Assembly: GCA_019694395.1 (NCBI GenBank)
Contig: JAIBCC010000034.1
Span: 1-59,858 of the forward strand
Reading direction: 5' to 3'
Length of the DNA: 59,858 nucleotides
Source of the DNA: Pyrinomonadaceae bacterium
GTDB lineage: Bacteria > Acidobacteriota > Blastocatellia > Pyrinomonadales > Pyrinomonadaceae
Below are positions 8,630-17,180 of this stretch, piece by piece; the first letter of the stretch is position 1, and the number at the start of each line of letters is the position of its first letter. Both the position numbers and the translations under genes were made by a program. The notes beneath the pieces were generated by a model. The model searched no databases, was not told where the DNA came from, and saw only the letters and a list, made by a program, of their open reading frames with translations.

Positions 8630-9214
8630 ATGAAACGACTACAATTCAAATTTTTCAGTTTGTTTTTTATAGTTCTGTATTTTGTCGGAACTATTTTCAG
8701 TCAAACAGACAGCAAAAATACCAAACCGAAATTAATCAAAGGCGATGTTTTTATCATTGAAAAAACGACGACTGTTCTGCCCAGAGATTTTTCTAAGCTG
8801 CCGCCTATTACGTCCATTTTCGTCAACGAAATCAATGTTCCGACCAGAGTCTGGAATAACGGTTTTCCTGATTTGCCGGAAATTTACGAATGGTTTGCCA
8901 TCGAATACACAACAACCTTCAAAATCGGAGAGGACAGCAACTACAAATTTCGTCTGGTCAGTGATGACGGCGCGAAATTATGGATTGATAAAAAACTAAT
9001 CATTGATAACGACGGAATTCATCAATTTTTACCTGTCAGCGGTTCGATAAAACTGGCGAAAGGCGAACATAGTTTCAAACTGCAATTCTTTCAGGGACCC
9101 AGATATGAAGCCGGAATTCAGCTTTTTGTAAAAAAAGACGGTTCAAAAGAAGTGATTTTTCCCGGCGATGAGATCGAATTATTAAAAGCCGAAAGTTCAA
9201 ATAACAACCAATAA
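8630..9214 (+). CDS. Secreted PA14-domain protein
   Basis: The product has 194 residues with an N-terminal signal peptide (FKFFSLFFIVLYFVGTIFSQ). Residues about 85-180 form a PA14 domain: YTTTFKIGEDSNYKFRLVSD, then DGAKLWIDKKLIIDNDG, then GEHSFKLQFFQGP. The SDDGAKLWID block is the family signature. PA14 is a beta-barrel that usually binds carbohydrate in secreted glycosidases, adhesins or toxins; here it stands alone. It is followed 18 bases later by the VWA gene, so the two could be co-expressed on the cell surface or in the periplasm. Confidence 0.85.
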   Translation: MKRLQFKFFSLFFIVLYFVGTIFSQTDSKNTKPKLIKGDVFIIEKTTTVLPRDFSKLPPITSIFVNEINVPTRVWNNGFPDLPEIYEWFAIEYTTTFKIGEDSNYKFRLVSDDGAKLWIDKKLIIDNDGIHQFLPVSGSIKLAKGEHSFKLQFFQGPRYEAGIQLFVKKDGSKEVIFPGDEIELLKAESSNNNQ

Positions 9215-9232
9215 TAAATTCATTCAAAACTT

Positions 9233-10843
9233 ATGTTTTCAAGCACATACGTCAATTTTCCCCTGTCAAAATTCAGATTTTTTGCCCTTATTTTTATTTG
9301 CGTTTCACTTTTCGGCACGATTTACGGACAGACAAAATGTTTTAGCGATGAAGATTCAAAAAGAATTATCGAATCCATCAAAAAACCGCAAAAAGTCAAC
9401 GATCTCAAAAGCATCCAATCCGAACTGACCAAACTCGATTCCGCCCGAAAAACTCTGGAAAACAATATTCTTAGTGAAAAAAATAATGCTGAATTAATTG
9501 AAAAAAGACGGTCACTACTCAAAGACGGAATTTTAAGACTTTGCACGATTTACAAGGAAAACGGCTGGATCAGCAAAGAAAGTTTGGGGCAAAATGCTTT
9601 TTCCGCCGAGATGGATTTGATATTTAATGTTGAGCTGCCCAACACTCAACGCGAATTTCTACCCATCTTAATTGCCGCTTCCGAAAAAGGTGAAGTTAAA
9701 AAAGCGGACATTGCCACTTTAGTTGATTCGATCCGCATCAAATCGGGACTTCCGCAGCTTTTCGGCACTTACTTGGCTTTCAATGACGGAATTGTTTATT
9801 TATACCCGCTCGATAACGAAAAAATGGTTGACGAATGGCGAAAATCTTACGAGCTTCCGACGCTCAATTCGTTTATGCGCGAGATCGAAACCAAATATCA
9901 AACACTGGTCATCAGACGAAATTCTCCGAAACGAAACCCGGCAGTCAATCGTCAAGCCGATACCAAAGTTTTGGGGTTGGAAAACGATGATGACACAATT
10001 AAAATCTCAACGAAATTAGTCAATGTAAAAGTTCGGGTGATGGGTAAGGAAAACAGTTTCTCGCAAGCCTTAAACTTTGGAGCTAAAGACTTTGTATTAA
10101 CTGAAGATGATAAAGAACAAGAGATTTCTTTTTTTGAAAAGAACAAAGAACCTTTTGATTATTACCTGATCTTAGATCTTTCCGGTTCGACTGCCCGAAT
10201 CCGCGAAACCATCTGGAAAACTGTCGGAATCTTAGCAAAATTGCTGAGACCAAACGACAGAATTACTGTTTTAACGCATATTGACAATAATTTACGCACT
10301 TTGCTGGAACTCACGCCCGATCAAAATAACATTACCGAAACCGTTTCAAAATTTAGAGGTCTCGGCTCTTCTTCGATTTGGGACGCGCTCGATGGAACGC
10401 TTGATCTGATTGAAAAACAAAATTTCAAAGACCGTGGTTCGGCAATCATCTTTATCACTGACGGCATAGAAACCGATTCCAAACTGGCTTTCGGCAATCT
10501 GCTGACGCGGATCAAAGACAATGAAATTATGTTTTTCCCGATCCAATTGCCGACCGATTATTTGATAGAAGACCCGACCGCTTCGCAAAAACGGTTAAAT
10601 GTTGCGACTCGTGCCTTAAAACTGATTGCCGACGAAAGCGGCGGTGAACATTTCAACATCAAAAAAGACGAGGAATTATTGACCATTCCCGAAAGAATCA
10701 TCAATGGTTTAGGGGCGGTTTATAATTTAGGTTTTGAGCCTGCAAACACGGATTTTGACGGCTCTTGGCGGCAAATCAAGGTTAAAATGAACCAAACCGA
10801 CTTTAGAGTTCGCGCCAAAACGGGTTATTACGCAAAGCCCTGA
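9233..10843 (+). CDS. Secreted VWFA-related protein (acidobacterial type) with DUF6624-like N-terminal region
   Basis: The protein has 536 residues. A signal sequence (FFALIFICVSLFGTIYGQ, to about residue 32) is followed by a helical region with a DUF6624-like segment. There GTYLAFNDGIVYLYPLDN and then EWRKSYELP resemble that family's end; this call is by eye. From about 255 on it is a VWA domain. LVNVKVRVMG and DFVLTEDDKEQEISFFEK form the entry typical of the acidobacterial VWFA-related family. They are followed by the MIDAS motif D315-L-S317-G-S319 and a TDG motif near 410. The combination suggests a metal-dependent adhesion or ligand-binding protein outside the cytoplasm. It is a good lineage marker for Acidobacteriota. 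Confidence 0.85.
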   Translation: MFSSTYVNFPLSKFRFFALIFICVSLFGTIYGQTKCFSDEDSKRIIESIKKPQKVNDLKSIQSELTKLDSARKTLENNILSEKNNAELIEKRRSLLKDGILRLCTIYKENGWISKESLGQNAFSAEMDLIFNVELPNTQREFLPILIAASEKGEVKKADIATLVDSIRIKSGLPQLFGTYLAFNDGIVYLYPLDNEKMVDEWRKSYELPTLNSFMREIETKYQTLVIRRNSPKRNPAVNRQADTKVLGLENDDDTIKISTKLVNVKVRVMGKENSFSQALNFGAKDFVLTEDDKEQEISFFEKNKEPFDYYLILDLSGSTARIRETIWKTVGILAKLLRPNDRITVLTHIDNNLRTLLELTPDQNNITETVSKFRGLGSSSIWDALDGTLDLIEKQNFKDRGSAIIFITDGIETDSKLAFGNLLTRIKDNEIMFFPIQLPTDYLIEDPTASQKRLNVATRALKLIADESGGEHFNIKKDEELLTIPERIINGLGAVYNLGFEPANTDFDGSWRQIKVKMNQTDFRVRAKTGYYAKP

Positions 10844-10949
10844 AAAATTTGTTCAATTAACGTCAAAAGTGACTTATATCACTGAAATAATTTAGCCAAA
10901 ATCCGACAATTAATTTTCAAAAGATTCATTTGCAAAGGAGGTAAATGCG

Positions 10950-12083
10950 ATGAAAATCTTTTTTGGAACATTAATTATCTTAGTTCTCCTTTTCGGCTCT
11001 AATTTTGCCCAATCAAAAGGCACTTCCATTGTTATCCACGACAACACCAATCCAGCCAACGGCGGAGAAAATGCTACCTCAAATCTGCGAAGCGAAATTG
11101 AATCCGCATTGCAAAACCAAAAACCTTGCGTTGATACGATGGACGATCAGGATATTCGTGATGTTATGCAAAGCGAACGGGAAAAGAATTTGCTTGAAGG
11201 CAACGATCCGCAACAGGTTTTGACCGACATTGGAAATCTGATGGGAGCAAGTTATGTCATGAGCGTTTCCGCCACACCCGGACCGGGCGGCTCGACATTC
11301 TACAATGTTTTCGTGATGGATCCGCAAACCGGAAAAACTATCGCCCGTCAGACCGGCACAGATGCCAAACAAATTGCTGATAGTATCGTTCGCCAGATGG
11401 GGTCTAATCTCTCGGATAACTGCAAACCGCATTGGGTCGGGACAGTAAAATATGAATTCAATTGGAATGAGACGAAACAGTCAAATGATGAAGGTGCGGC
11501 TCGGGCGATGGTGAGGAACACAAAACGAAACAAAAGTGAAACTTTCACAGCCAAAAATTCAATTGTGGCAACACTGATGCCCCCTAAATCAGGCAGCGAA
11601 ACTTCTTCAAGTAAAGCGATGGCAAGAGTTTGGATGCGGTCAAGCATTTTGTCTGAAAAGAAATTCGACACGACCGGCGAAATGCTCTGCCGTTTGCCGG
11701 GAAGAAACCCTTTCTGGAAAGGTTATAACGAAAGTTATTCCGAAACCGTCACCCAAATAGGCGGCGGAGCGGATAATTTGCCCGTCTCAATTTCGCTTGA
11801 TAATGAAGGAAATTACAGAATCGTGGTCGCTACACCAAGCGGCACGCTTTTGGGAAAAACCGAGACGAACAGAAAAGAGACTAACTGCAAAGACGAAAAT
11901 CCGCCGCCGACCAAAGAGGCGCAAAGTTTTCCCGAACAAAAAATGGAGGCATCGAGTTTTGATGTTTCAGGAAAAACGGATCCAAAAAATCGTGATTCAT
12001 TAGCGGGTTCAAAAACTTTGCCGGACGGAAAGACAAAAATTACCTGGAGTCTGCGACTGGTAAAACCAAAGGGGAAAAACTAA
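10950..12083 (+). CDS. Secreted protein with CsgG-like N-terminal region
   Basis: The protein has 377 residues with a signal peptide (FFGTLIILVLLFGSNFAQ). Residues 25-150 alternate strands and helices in a way that resembles CsgG/LpoB-type domains. There is a helix over SEIESALQNQ, then IRDVMQSEREKNL, LTDIGNLMGASYVMSVSA and a strand over FYNVFVMDPQTGKTIAR. The function is not established. The second half is strand-rich and ends in a Lys-rich tail. The start has an unusually strong ribosome-binding site, AAAGGAGG (10934-10941), 8 bases upstream. It is preceded by gtgacttatatcac (10869-10882), a partial palindrome that could be an operator. Confidence 0.65.
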   Translation: MKIFFGTLIILVLLFGSNFAQSKGTSIVIHDNTNPANGGENATSNLRSEIESALQNQKPCVDTMDDQDIRDVMQSEREKNLLEGNDPQQVLTDIGNLMGASYVMSVSATPGPGGSTFYNVFVMDPQTGKTIARQTGTDAKQIADSIVRQMGSNLSDNCKPHWVGTVKYEFNWNETKQSNDEGAARAMVRNTKRNKSETFTAKNSIVATLMPPKSGSETSSSKAMARVWMRSSILSEKKFDTTGEMLCRLPGRNPFWKGYNESYSETVTQIGGGADNLPVSISLDNEGNYRIVVATPSGTLLGKTETNRKETNCKDENPPPTKEAQSFPEQKMEASSFDVSGKTDPKNRDSLAGSKTLPDGKTKITWSLRLVKPKGKN

Positions 12084-12152
12084 TTGAAAGAAAAGATAAA
12101 AAACAATCTTCAATTCACATTTTTCATTCTCAAAAAATTACTGCAATAGACT

Positions 12153-12245
12153 AAAAATTGCCTTTGACCTTTAACCTCAGACCTCAGATAATAGAATTTC
12201 GCAAAAATCAAAGGTCAAAGGTCGAAAATCAAAGATCATTTTTAG
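12153..12245. repeat. Heptamer-type inverted repeat before the SbcC-like gene
   Basis: Seven-base words cctttga/cctttaa/cctcaga/cctcaga on the left are mirrored by aaaggtc/aaaggtc/gaaaatc/aaagatc on the right. The element ends two bases before the preferred start codon at 12248. The frame is open through the repeat, which is why a longer ORF from 12158 exists. Confidence 0.75.
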
Positions 12246-12247
12246 CT

Positions 12248-14899
12248 ATGCACATCACCAAAGTCGAACTCGAAAACATCAAATCTCACGGCGAAGCCAC
12301 ATTTGAATTTCAACGCGGAACAACTGCCATTACCGGCACGAACGGTGCGGGAAAAACCACGATTATTGAAGCTGTGGCGTGGACGCTTTTCGATCTGCTC
12401 GACTACAAAAAAGACGATTTTGTTAAACGCGGTAAGAAAAAAGGCAGCGTCAATGTCACCTTTGAAAGCAGTTTAGACGAAAGACGCTACACCGTTTATC
12501 GTGACACGGGAACGGGTTATTACGTCTATGATCCGCAGATAAAAATGCGGGTAGCAGAAAAAAAAGAAGAAGTTACGAACTTTATCCGCCAGCATCTCGG
12601 AGTCGAACCCGGAACCGATTTGGAATCACTTTTTCGCCGCGCTATCGGCGTTCCGCAAGGGACTTTTACCGCAATTTTTCTCGAATCCGTCACCGAGCGC
12701 AAAAAGGCTTTTGATAAACTTTTGAAAGTCGAAGAATATCGGCAAGGTGCGGAAAAATTGCGTGAAACTGCCCGTTATATCGAAACTCAAACCAATTCCG
12801 TCCGCGAACGTATTGCCCGCGCCGAAGGCGAACTTGCCCGCTTTGAATCGCTCGAAACTGAGCTAAAAGAAATTTCCGCCAACATCGTCGAATTGGAAAA
12901 AAATCTGGCAGTTTTAGCCAAAGAAATTGAGGCAAAAACAAAGATCGTAGCAGATTTTGACGCGATTGAAAAACAATTGAATGAACTGCGTTCACAGCAG
13001 GAAAAGTTGAATTTTGAACTTGAATCCGCCAAACGTGAGAAAACGAGAATTGAAGCTGATTTTGAACGAGCCAAAACTGCTGTCGAAAAACTCCAATCAT
13101 TAGAAACACACCATTTAGCGCATCTTAACGCGCTTTCGGAGCTTTCCAAACTTGAGCATCAACGCACCGAACGCGATAAAATTCGAGCCGAAAATACACA
13201 GATCGAAACCAAAATTATCAATGCCAAAGCCGAAGAAAAACGGCTTATCGAATCAGTTCAAAAAGCCCACGAAGCCGGACAGCAAATCGCCAGGCTTGAA
13301 CCAAACATCAAGCAACAGCACGATTTAGAAAAGGAACGCGAAGTTCTGCGAACAAAAATTTCCGACGCAAAATCCGTGCAAAATCAAATTGCCGACAAGG
13401 AAAAAGAACGCGGAATCAAGCGCAATGAATTTGCCACCAATAAAAAACTTTTGGACGAAGCGGAACAAAAATCCGCACTTGCCGCCAATCTGCAAACGCT
13501 TCTCTCGCGCGACAACGAAATTACAACCCAAATCGCCAAATTACGGGCAAATCTTGAACGCGACGAGCAATTTCAACGCGAAATCAAAAATGGTTTATGT
13601 CCGATCTTGTCGCAAAAATGTCTAAATTTGAAGCCCGGCGAAACGCTTGAAACTTTTGTTAAATCTCAGTTTAGCGACAGCAAAAAACAAATTACCACGC
13701 TCGAAACCGAACAGAAAAAAGTTGTTGTCGAACTAAACGTTGCCCGCGAAGGGGAAAAATATTTGACCGCTTTGCAAAGTTATAAATTGCGCGAATCGCA
13801 AATCAAAGAAGACGGGATCAGACTCAAAAACGACATCGAAAATTTAGAGAAATTACTCGCTGATTTACCGAATTTGCAAAAACAAGTGGACGAAATCGAA
13901 GCGAATTTGCGCCAGCTCGACAATCCGCGCGAACGCGCCGCCGCGCTCAAACGCGATGCCGAACAAGAAGCCGCTTTGCGCGATAAACAACGCGAAATCG
14001 AAAAAATTCTCGAAGAGTTAGACCGCGACAGATTGCTGTTAGCCGAAAAACTTGAGCAATTTGCCGAAGTCGAAATTTTGCTCAAAAAATTTCAAACCGA
14101 ACGCGACCAAACCCTTTCGGCTCACCGCGATTTTTTGGTCAATGAACCTTTAGCAAATTCATTTCCACAGCGCGAAAAAGAGTTTTTGGAAATTACCAAC
14201 CAAGTTTCCGAATTAGAAAAAAGCGTGTCAGCCAAGCAAAAAGAGCTGGTGGATTTTGAGAAAAAATACGACCGTGACGCACATCAAAACGAAAAATCTG
14301 CGCTCATTATTTCTCAAACCCGCGAAGCCGATACGAAAGCCCGTTTTCAAATGGCAAAAGAGCGTCAGACAATTGTCAGCACAGAAATCAAGCGTTTACA
14401 GCAAGTTAGAGAAGAAATGAAAGCCGAATTTGCGGAAAAAGAACGGCTGGAAAAGATTTACGAAGCAACTAAATTTATCCGTGATACCCTCAAAGAAGCA
14501 GCCCCGCGCGTGGCACGAAATTACGTTTTTCATATTTCCAACGAAGCCAATCAGCTTTTTCGGGAAATCACGGGCAATGCCGAACGCACACTGAAATGGA
14601 CGGAAGATTACGGAATTGTTTTGGAAGAGTTAGGTCACGAACGTCCGTTTGCCAATCTGTCGGGCGGCGAACAAATGGCAGCGGCTTTGTCGGTCAGACT
14701 TGCGCTTTTGAAACAGCTTTCCGATGTCCGCATCGCCTTTTTTGACGAACCGACAACTAATATGGACGCGGAACGGCGCGAAAATTTGGCAACACAAATC
14801 AGTAATATCAAACACTTTGACCAGCTTTTTGTCATTTCGCACGATGATACGTTTGAGGGCTACGTTGATAATGTGATTTCGATTAACGGGAGCAATTGA
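12248..14899 (+). CDS. sbcC: SbcC/Rad50-type SMC-like ATPase
   Basis: With the ATG at 12248 (MHITKVELENIKSHGE) the protein has 883 residues. The head starts with Walker A (GTNGAGKTT, 30-38) and ends with the ABC signature LSGGEQMAAALSVRLAL (near 803), Walker B AFFDEPTTNMD and the HDDTF switch. Between them lies a long Glu/Lys coiled coil. At the apex the hook is C451-P-I-L-S-Q-K-C458, with two cysteines 7 residues apart rather than the usual CxxC of Rad50. SbcC works with the SbcD nuclease in double-strand-end processing, but no sbcD is in this window. The alternative start at 12158 would read through a repeat and lacks homology. The symbol is used by family, not by synteny. Confidence 0.88.
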   Translation: MHITKVELENIKSHGEATFEFQRGTTAITGTNGAGKTTIIEAVAWTLFDLLDYKKDDFVKRGKKKGSVNVTFESSLDERRYTVYRDTGTGYYVYDPQIKMRVAEKKEEVTNFIRQHLGVEPGTDLESLFRRAIGVPQGTFTAIFLESVTERKKAFDKLLKVEEYRQGAEKLRETARYIETQTNSVRERIARAEGELARFESLETELKEISANIVELEKNLAVLAKEIEAKTKIVADFDAIEKQLNELRSQQEKLNFELESAKREKTRIEADFERAKTAVEKLQSLETHHLAHLNALSELSKLEHQRTERDKIRAENTQIETKIINAKAEEKRLIESVQKAHEAGQQIARLEPNIKQQHDLEKEREVLRTKISDAKSVQNQIADKEKERGIKRNEFATNKKLLDEAEQKSALAANLQTLLSRDNEITTQIAKLRANLERDEQFQREIKNGLCPILSQKCLNLKPGETLETFVKSQFSDSKKQITTLETEQKKVVVELNVAREGEKYLTALQSYKLRESQIKEDGIRLKNDIENLEKLLADLPNLQKQVDEIEANLRQLDNPRERAAALKRDAEQEAALRDKQREIEKILEELDRDRLLLAEKLEQFAEVEILLKKFQTERDQTLSAHRDFLVNEPLANSFPQREKEFLEITNQVSELEKSVSAKQKELVDFEKKYDRDAHQNEKSALIISQTREADTKARFQMAKERQTIVSTEIKRLQQVREEMKAEFAEKERLEKIYEATKFIRDTLKEAAPRVARNYVFHISNEANQLFREITGNAERTLKWTEDYGIVLEELGHERPFANLSGGEQMAAALSVRLALLKQLSDVRIAFFDEPTTNMDAERRENLATQISNIKHFDQLFVISHDDTFEGYVDNVISINGSN

Positions 14900-14917
14900 T
14901 AGGAATAAAGGGGATGG

Positions 14918-15223
14918 ATGAGGATGAAAAATTTGATTAGAAATAAAGTATTTTTTATTGGCTTTATTATTGGAATATTTTTATTCTTGCTGCTTAACCT
15001 TTGGGTCGAAAAAATCAGACGGGGAACTAGTATTTGCTTTGATTGTGTTGAAAAATACGGTTTTCCGTTTTTTTATCTTGAATCAGGAGGTAATCCGTCA
15101 TTTATAAAAACGTTGTGGTTTGGCTTAATTGCTGACATTTCATTTGCAATCGTTTTTAGCTTTTTTCTCGGCTTATTCTTAAAGTTTGTGTGGTCGAAAA
15201 TTACAATAAAAAAGTTAAAATAG
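14918..15223 (+). CDS. Small two-helix membrane protein (paralogue A)
   Basis: The protein has 101 residues with a basic start (MRMKNLIRNK) and a hydrophobic segment (FFIGFIIGIFLFLLLNL). A loop with a Cys-x-x-Cys (CFDC) and the motif YGFPFFY leads to a second hydrophobic segment (SFAIVFSFFLGLFLKFVW) ending WSKI. It is clearly related to the broken gene at 15230-15510 and to 16143-16475 by the same layout: basic start, loop with GFPF, a second membrane helix and a final WSK or ISK. The function is unknown. It follows the SbcC-like gene by 18 bases. Confidence 0.7.
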   Translation: MRMKNLIRNKVFFIGFIIGIFLFLLLNLWVEKIRRGTSICFDCVEKYGFPFFYLESGGNPSFIKTLWFGLIADISFAIVFSFFLGLFLKFVWSKITIKKLK

Positions 15224-15229
15224 TTAAAA

Positions 15230-15510
15230 ATGTTCAGACTTTACGATACAGCATTTAAGTTCGGATTTTGCACAAATGCTTTAGTTTTTGTGATTTTGAA
15301 TAGTGTCAGTTATTGGATTGAAAAGTGGAAATATCAAAATAATCCGATTCATTTTACGCCCGATTGGGGATTTGGTTGGGGATTCCTTTTGAGATGACTC
15401 GTTACGAAACTTTTAGCTTAAATATTTTGATAATTGCTGTTTGCGGATTTATTGTCGGTTTGATTTTTAGATTTATTTGGTCGAAATTTGTAAAAAGCCC
15501 CGTTTTTTGA
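15230..15510 (+). pseudogene. Frameshifted small membrane protein (paralogue B)
   Basis: The frame opened by the ATG at 15230 reads MFRLYDTAFKFGFCTNALVF and continues to GFGWGF, then stops at 15395-15397 (55 residues). A +1 shift continues as EMTRYETF, a hydrophobic helix (LIIAVCGFIVGLIFRF), and IWSKF to a TGA at 15508-15510. Adding one T near 15383 (ggattcc to ggatttcc) restores GFPFEMTRYET, matching GFPFEFITWW in the paralogue at 16143. So this is one gene broken by a single-base deletion, or an error in the sequence. Each half is below 60 codons. It lies 6 bases after paralogue A. Confidence 0.7.
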
Positions 15511-15519
15511 TTGCAATTT

Positions 15520-16113
15520 ATGAAAGAAAATTCCGTTCAAAAAAAAGACGAATTGGAAAGTTGTTTTGAGTTCATTATCGAGCTTGAAAAACTCAAGGCA
15601 ATTGAGCGCAGAACAAAACCGCTTGGGTTAGACCGTTACGAAAATTCTGCCGAACACAGTTGGCAGGTTTCGCTCCTTGCTTTGACGATGGCAAAGTTTG
15701 CGAATAGGAAAATCGAGGTTGAACGGGTTATCAAAATGCTTCTGGTTCACGAATTCGGCGAAATTGATGCGGACGATACTTTCTTTTTTGATTCGGCAGG
15801 TAGAGAAAACGCAAAGTCCAAAGAAGCGGAAGGAGTAAAACGGATTTTGGCAATGCTGCCGCAGGAAAAAGCCGATGAATTTTGGGAACTCTGGCACGAA
15901 TTTGAAAACGGAGATTCGCCCGAAGCACTTTACGCACGAGCGATTGACCGGGTGATGCCGATGCTCCAAAATCTCTATAACAATAAACAGAGTTGGACTG
16001 AAAACGGCATTACTAAAGAACAGATTTTGACCAAAACTGCTTACATCAGTAAAGGAAGCGCGGAAATTTGGGATAGAATTGCGGAAAAGGTAAATCAAGC
16101 GTTTGAAGAATAG
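15520..16113 (+). CDS. HD-domain phosphohydrolase (YfbR/HD_3-like)
   Basis: With the ATG at 15520 it has 197 residues; a TTG at 15511 would add three. It holds the HD ligands: H in NSAEHSWQ, the HE pair in LLVHEFGEIDA, and the distal D in RAIDRVMPML. The order and spacing fit the HD_3 family of metal-dependent 5'-nucleotidases and related phosphohydrolases, which dephosphorylate dNMPs or similar. It should be cytoplasmic. It is surrounded by the three tiny membrane-protein paralogues, an unusual setting; whether they form a functional unit is open. Confidence 0.85.
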   Translation: MKENSVQKKDELESCFEFIIELEKLKAIERRTKPLGLDRYENSAEHSWQVSLLALTMAKFANRKIEVERVIKMLLVHEFGEIDADDTFFFDSAGRENAKSKEAEGVKRILAMLPQEKADEFWELWHEFENGDSPEALYARAIDRVMPMLQNLYNNKQSWTENGITKEQILTKTAYISKGSAEIWDRIAEKVNQAFEE

Positions 16114-16142
16114 TTTCACAGGGATAGAGGGGATTAATAGGG

Positions 16143-16475
16143 ATGAGAAATTTAATTAGATATAAATCTTTTCTGATTGGTTTTCTAGGCAGCATTAGCT
16201 TGTTCCTCATTATTCACATTGTTAATTTTCTAATGATTTGGGGATTTTGGAAGCCTGATGCGGAGAATTACCGAACTTCAATCTCTTGTTTTGCCAGGTA
16301 TGATTTTGGATTTCCTTTTGAATTTATTACTTGGTGGTCGCCGACTAATGTATATTTTTCTTTTATTGATTTTAATGTTGACCTCTTTGTTATGCTGTTT
16401 TTCAGTATAGCTTTTGGAATAATTTCCAAAGCAGTTATCTCCAAATATAATATTGAGGACTATAAATTACGATAG
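16143..16475 (+). CDS. Small membrane protein (paralogue C)
   Basis: The 110-residue protein begins MRNLIRYKSFLIGFLG, almost the same as paralogue A (MKNLIRNKVFFIGFIIG). It continues with a hydrophobic helix (SISLFLIIHIVNFLMIWGF), the motif DFGFPFEFITWW and a second helix (LFVMLFFSIAFGIISKAVI). Its upstream sequence (ggggattaatagggatg) also resembles that of paralogue A, so the copy probably arose by duplication that included the leader. No enzymatic motif is visible. Confidence 0.68.
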   Translation: MRNLIRYKSFLIGFLGSISLFLIIHIVNFLMIWGFWKPDAENYRTSISCFARYDFGFPFEFITWWSPTNVYFSFIDFNVDLFVMLFFSIAFGIISKAVISKYNIEDYKLR

Positions 16476-16519
16476 GCAGTATTTAGAAGATGTTTGAAAG
16501 CTCAAGTTTTGGCTTTTTC

Positions 16520-16538
16520 TGTCTCTGAAAGAGAGACA
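16520..16538 (+). terminator. Hairpin after paralogue C
   Basis: tgtctct and agagaca form a perfect 7-base stem around a short loop, followed by a weak T run (attttc). A larger imperfect inverted repeat (ttagaag...cttctaaa) surrounds it. It probably ends the transcript of 16143, but the U tract is short. Confidence 0.45.
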
Positions 16539-16573
16539 ATTTTCGAGTTTTCAACAAACTTCTAAACAAATTT

Positions 16574-17032
16574 ATGAAAGAAGTTACAATAGTTTGCGAC
16601 GGCTCATCACTCGGTAACGGCAAGGGAAATCCTCGCGCGGCGGCGGTTGCATTGCTCGGCTACAAAGGCTTTTGGCGCGGATTCGGCGAGTATTTGGGCA
16701 ATGCCACCAACCAACAAGCGGAAATCGCGGCGGCTCGCATCGGTTTGGAAAAATTGAGCGAACCTTGTAAAGTGAGAGTTTTGACCGATTCGCGCTATGT
16801 GGTTGAAACAATGTCCGGCAATTTTCGCAAAAAATCCAATCACGAATGGTGGGCAGGACTTGATAAAGCCGCATCAAAGCATCAAATTACCTGGGAATGG
16901 ATCAAAGGACACGCCGGACACGAGGTTCAAGAGGTTGTTGACACTCTGGCGCGAAAAACCGCCGAACTTGGTAAAGTAGATGAGATAATGTTCGATGAAT
17001 TAGTCGCTGAAATTGGAATAAAAGAGATTTAA
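16574..17032 (+). CDS. rnhA: Ribonuclease HI
   Basis: The 152-residue enzyme has all four acidic residues of RNase HI: D9 (VCDGSS), E50 (NQQAEIAA), D72 (VLTDSRYV) and D123 (VVDTLAR). It also has the WIKGHAGH block that carries the general-base His. The enzyme cleaves the RNA strand of RNA-DNA hybrids in the cytoplasm. The length and order of elements are normal. The start has only a weak ribosome-binding site. The gene stands alone between repeats, with a convergent or distant neighbour on each side. Confidence 0.95.
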   Translation: MKEVTIVCDGSSLGNGKGNPRAAAVALLGYKGFWRGFGEYLGNATNQQAEIAAARIGLEKLSEPCKVRVLTDSRYVVETMSGNFRKKSNHEWWAGLDKAASKHQITWEWIKGHAGHEVQEVVDTLARKTAELGKVDEIMFDELVAEIGIKEI

Positions 17033-17047
17033 GCGAAGCTAAATCAA

Positions 17048-17180
17048 GTAAAAAGTAAAAAGTAAAAAATTAGGATTGTAGTTATCAAAATGAGTAATTT
17101 AAGAAAAAAGGTAAAAATTAAAGAGGCAACATTAAAGACCTCTTCCTTTTTTACTTTTTACTTTTTACTTTTTACTTCTG
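17048..17180. repeat. Heptamer inverted repeat (aagtaaa / ttttact) spanning a gene start
   Basis: Left of the ATG are tandem aagtaaa words (17048-17070); right of it, inside the gene, are tandem tttttac words (17150-17177). The arms are reverse complements, so the mRNA start region could fold into a long hairpin hiding the ATG at 17090. The right arm encodes part of the signal peptide of the YCF48-like protein. Confidence 0.8.

Noticed and set aside
12158..12247. A longer N-terminus for the SbcC-like protein
   Set aside because: It consists of the heptamer inverted repeat; Rad50-type proteins begin close to the Walker A strand.
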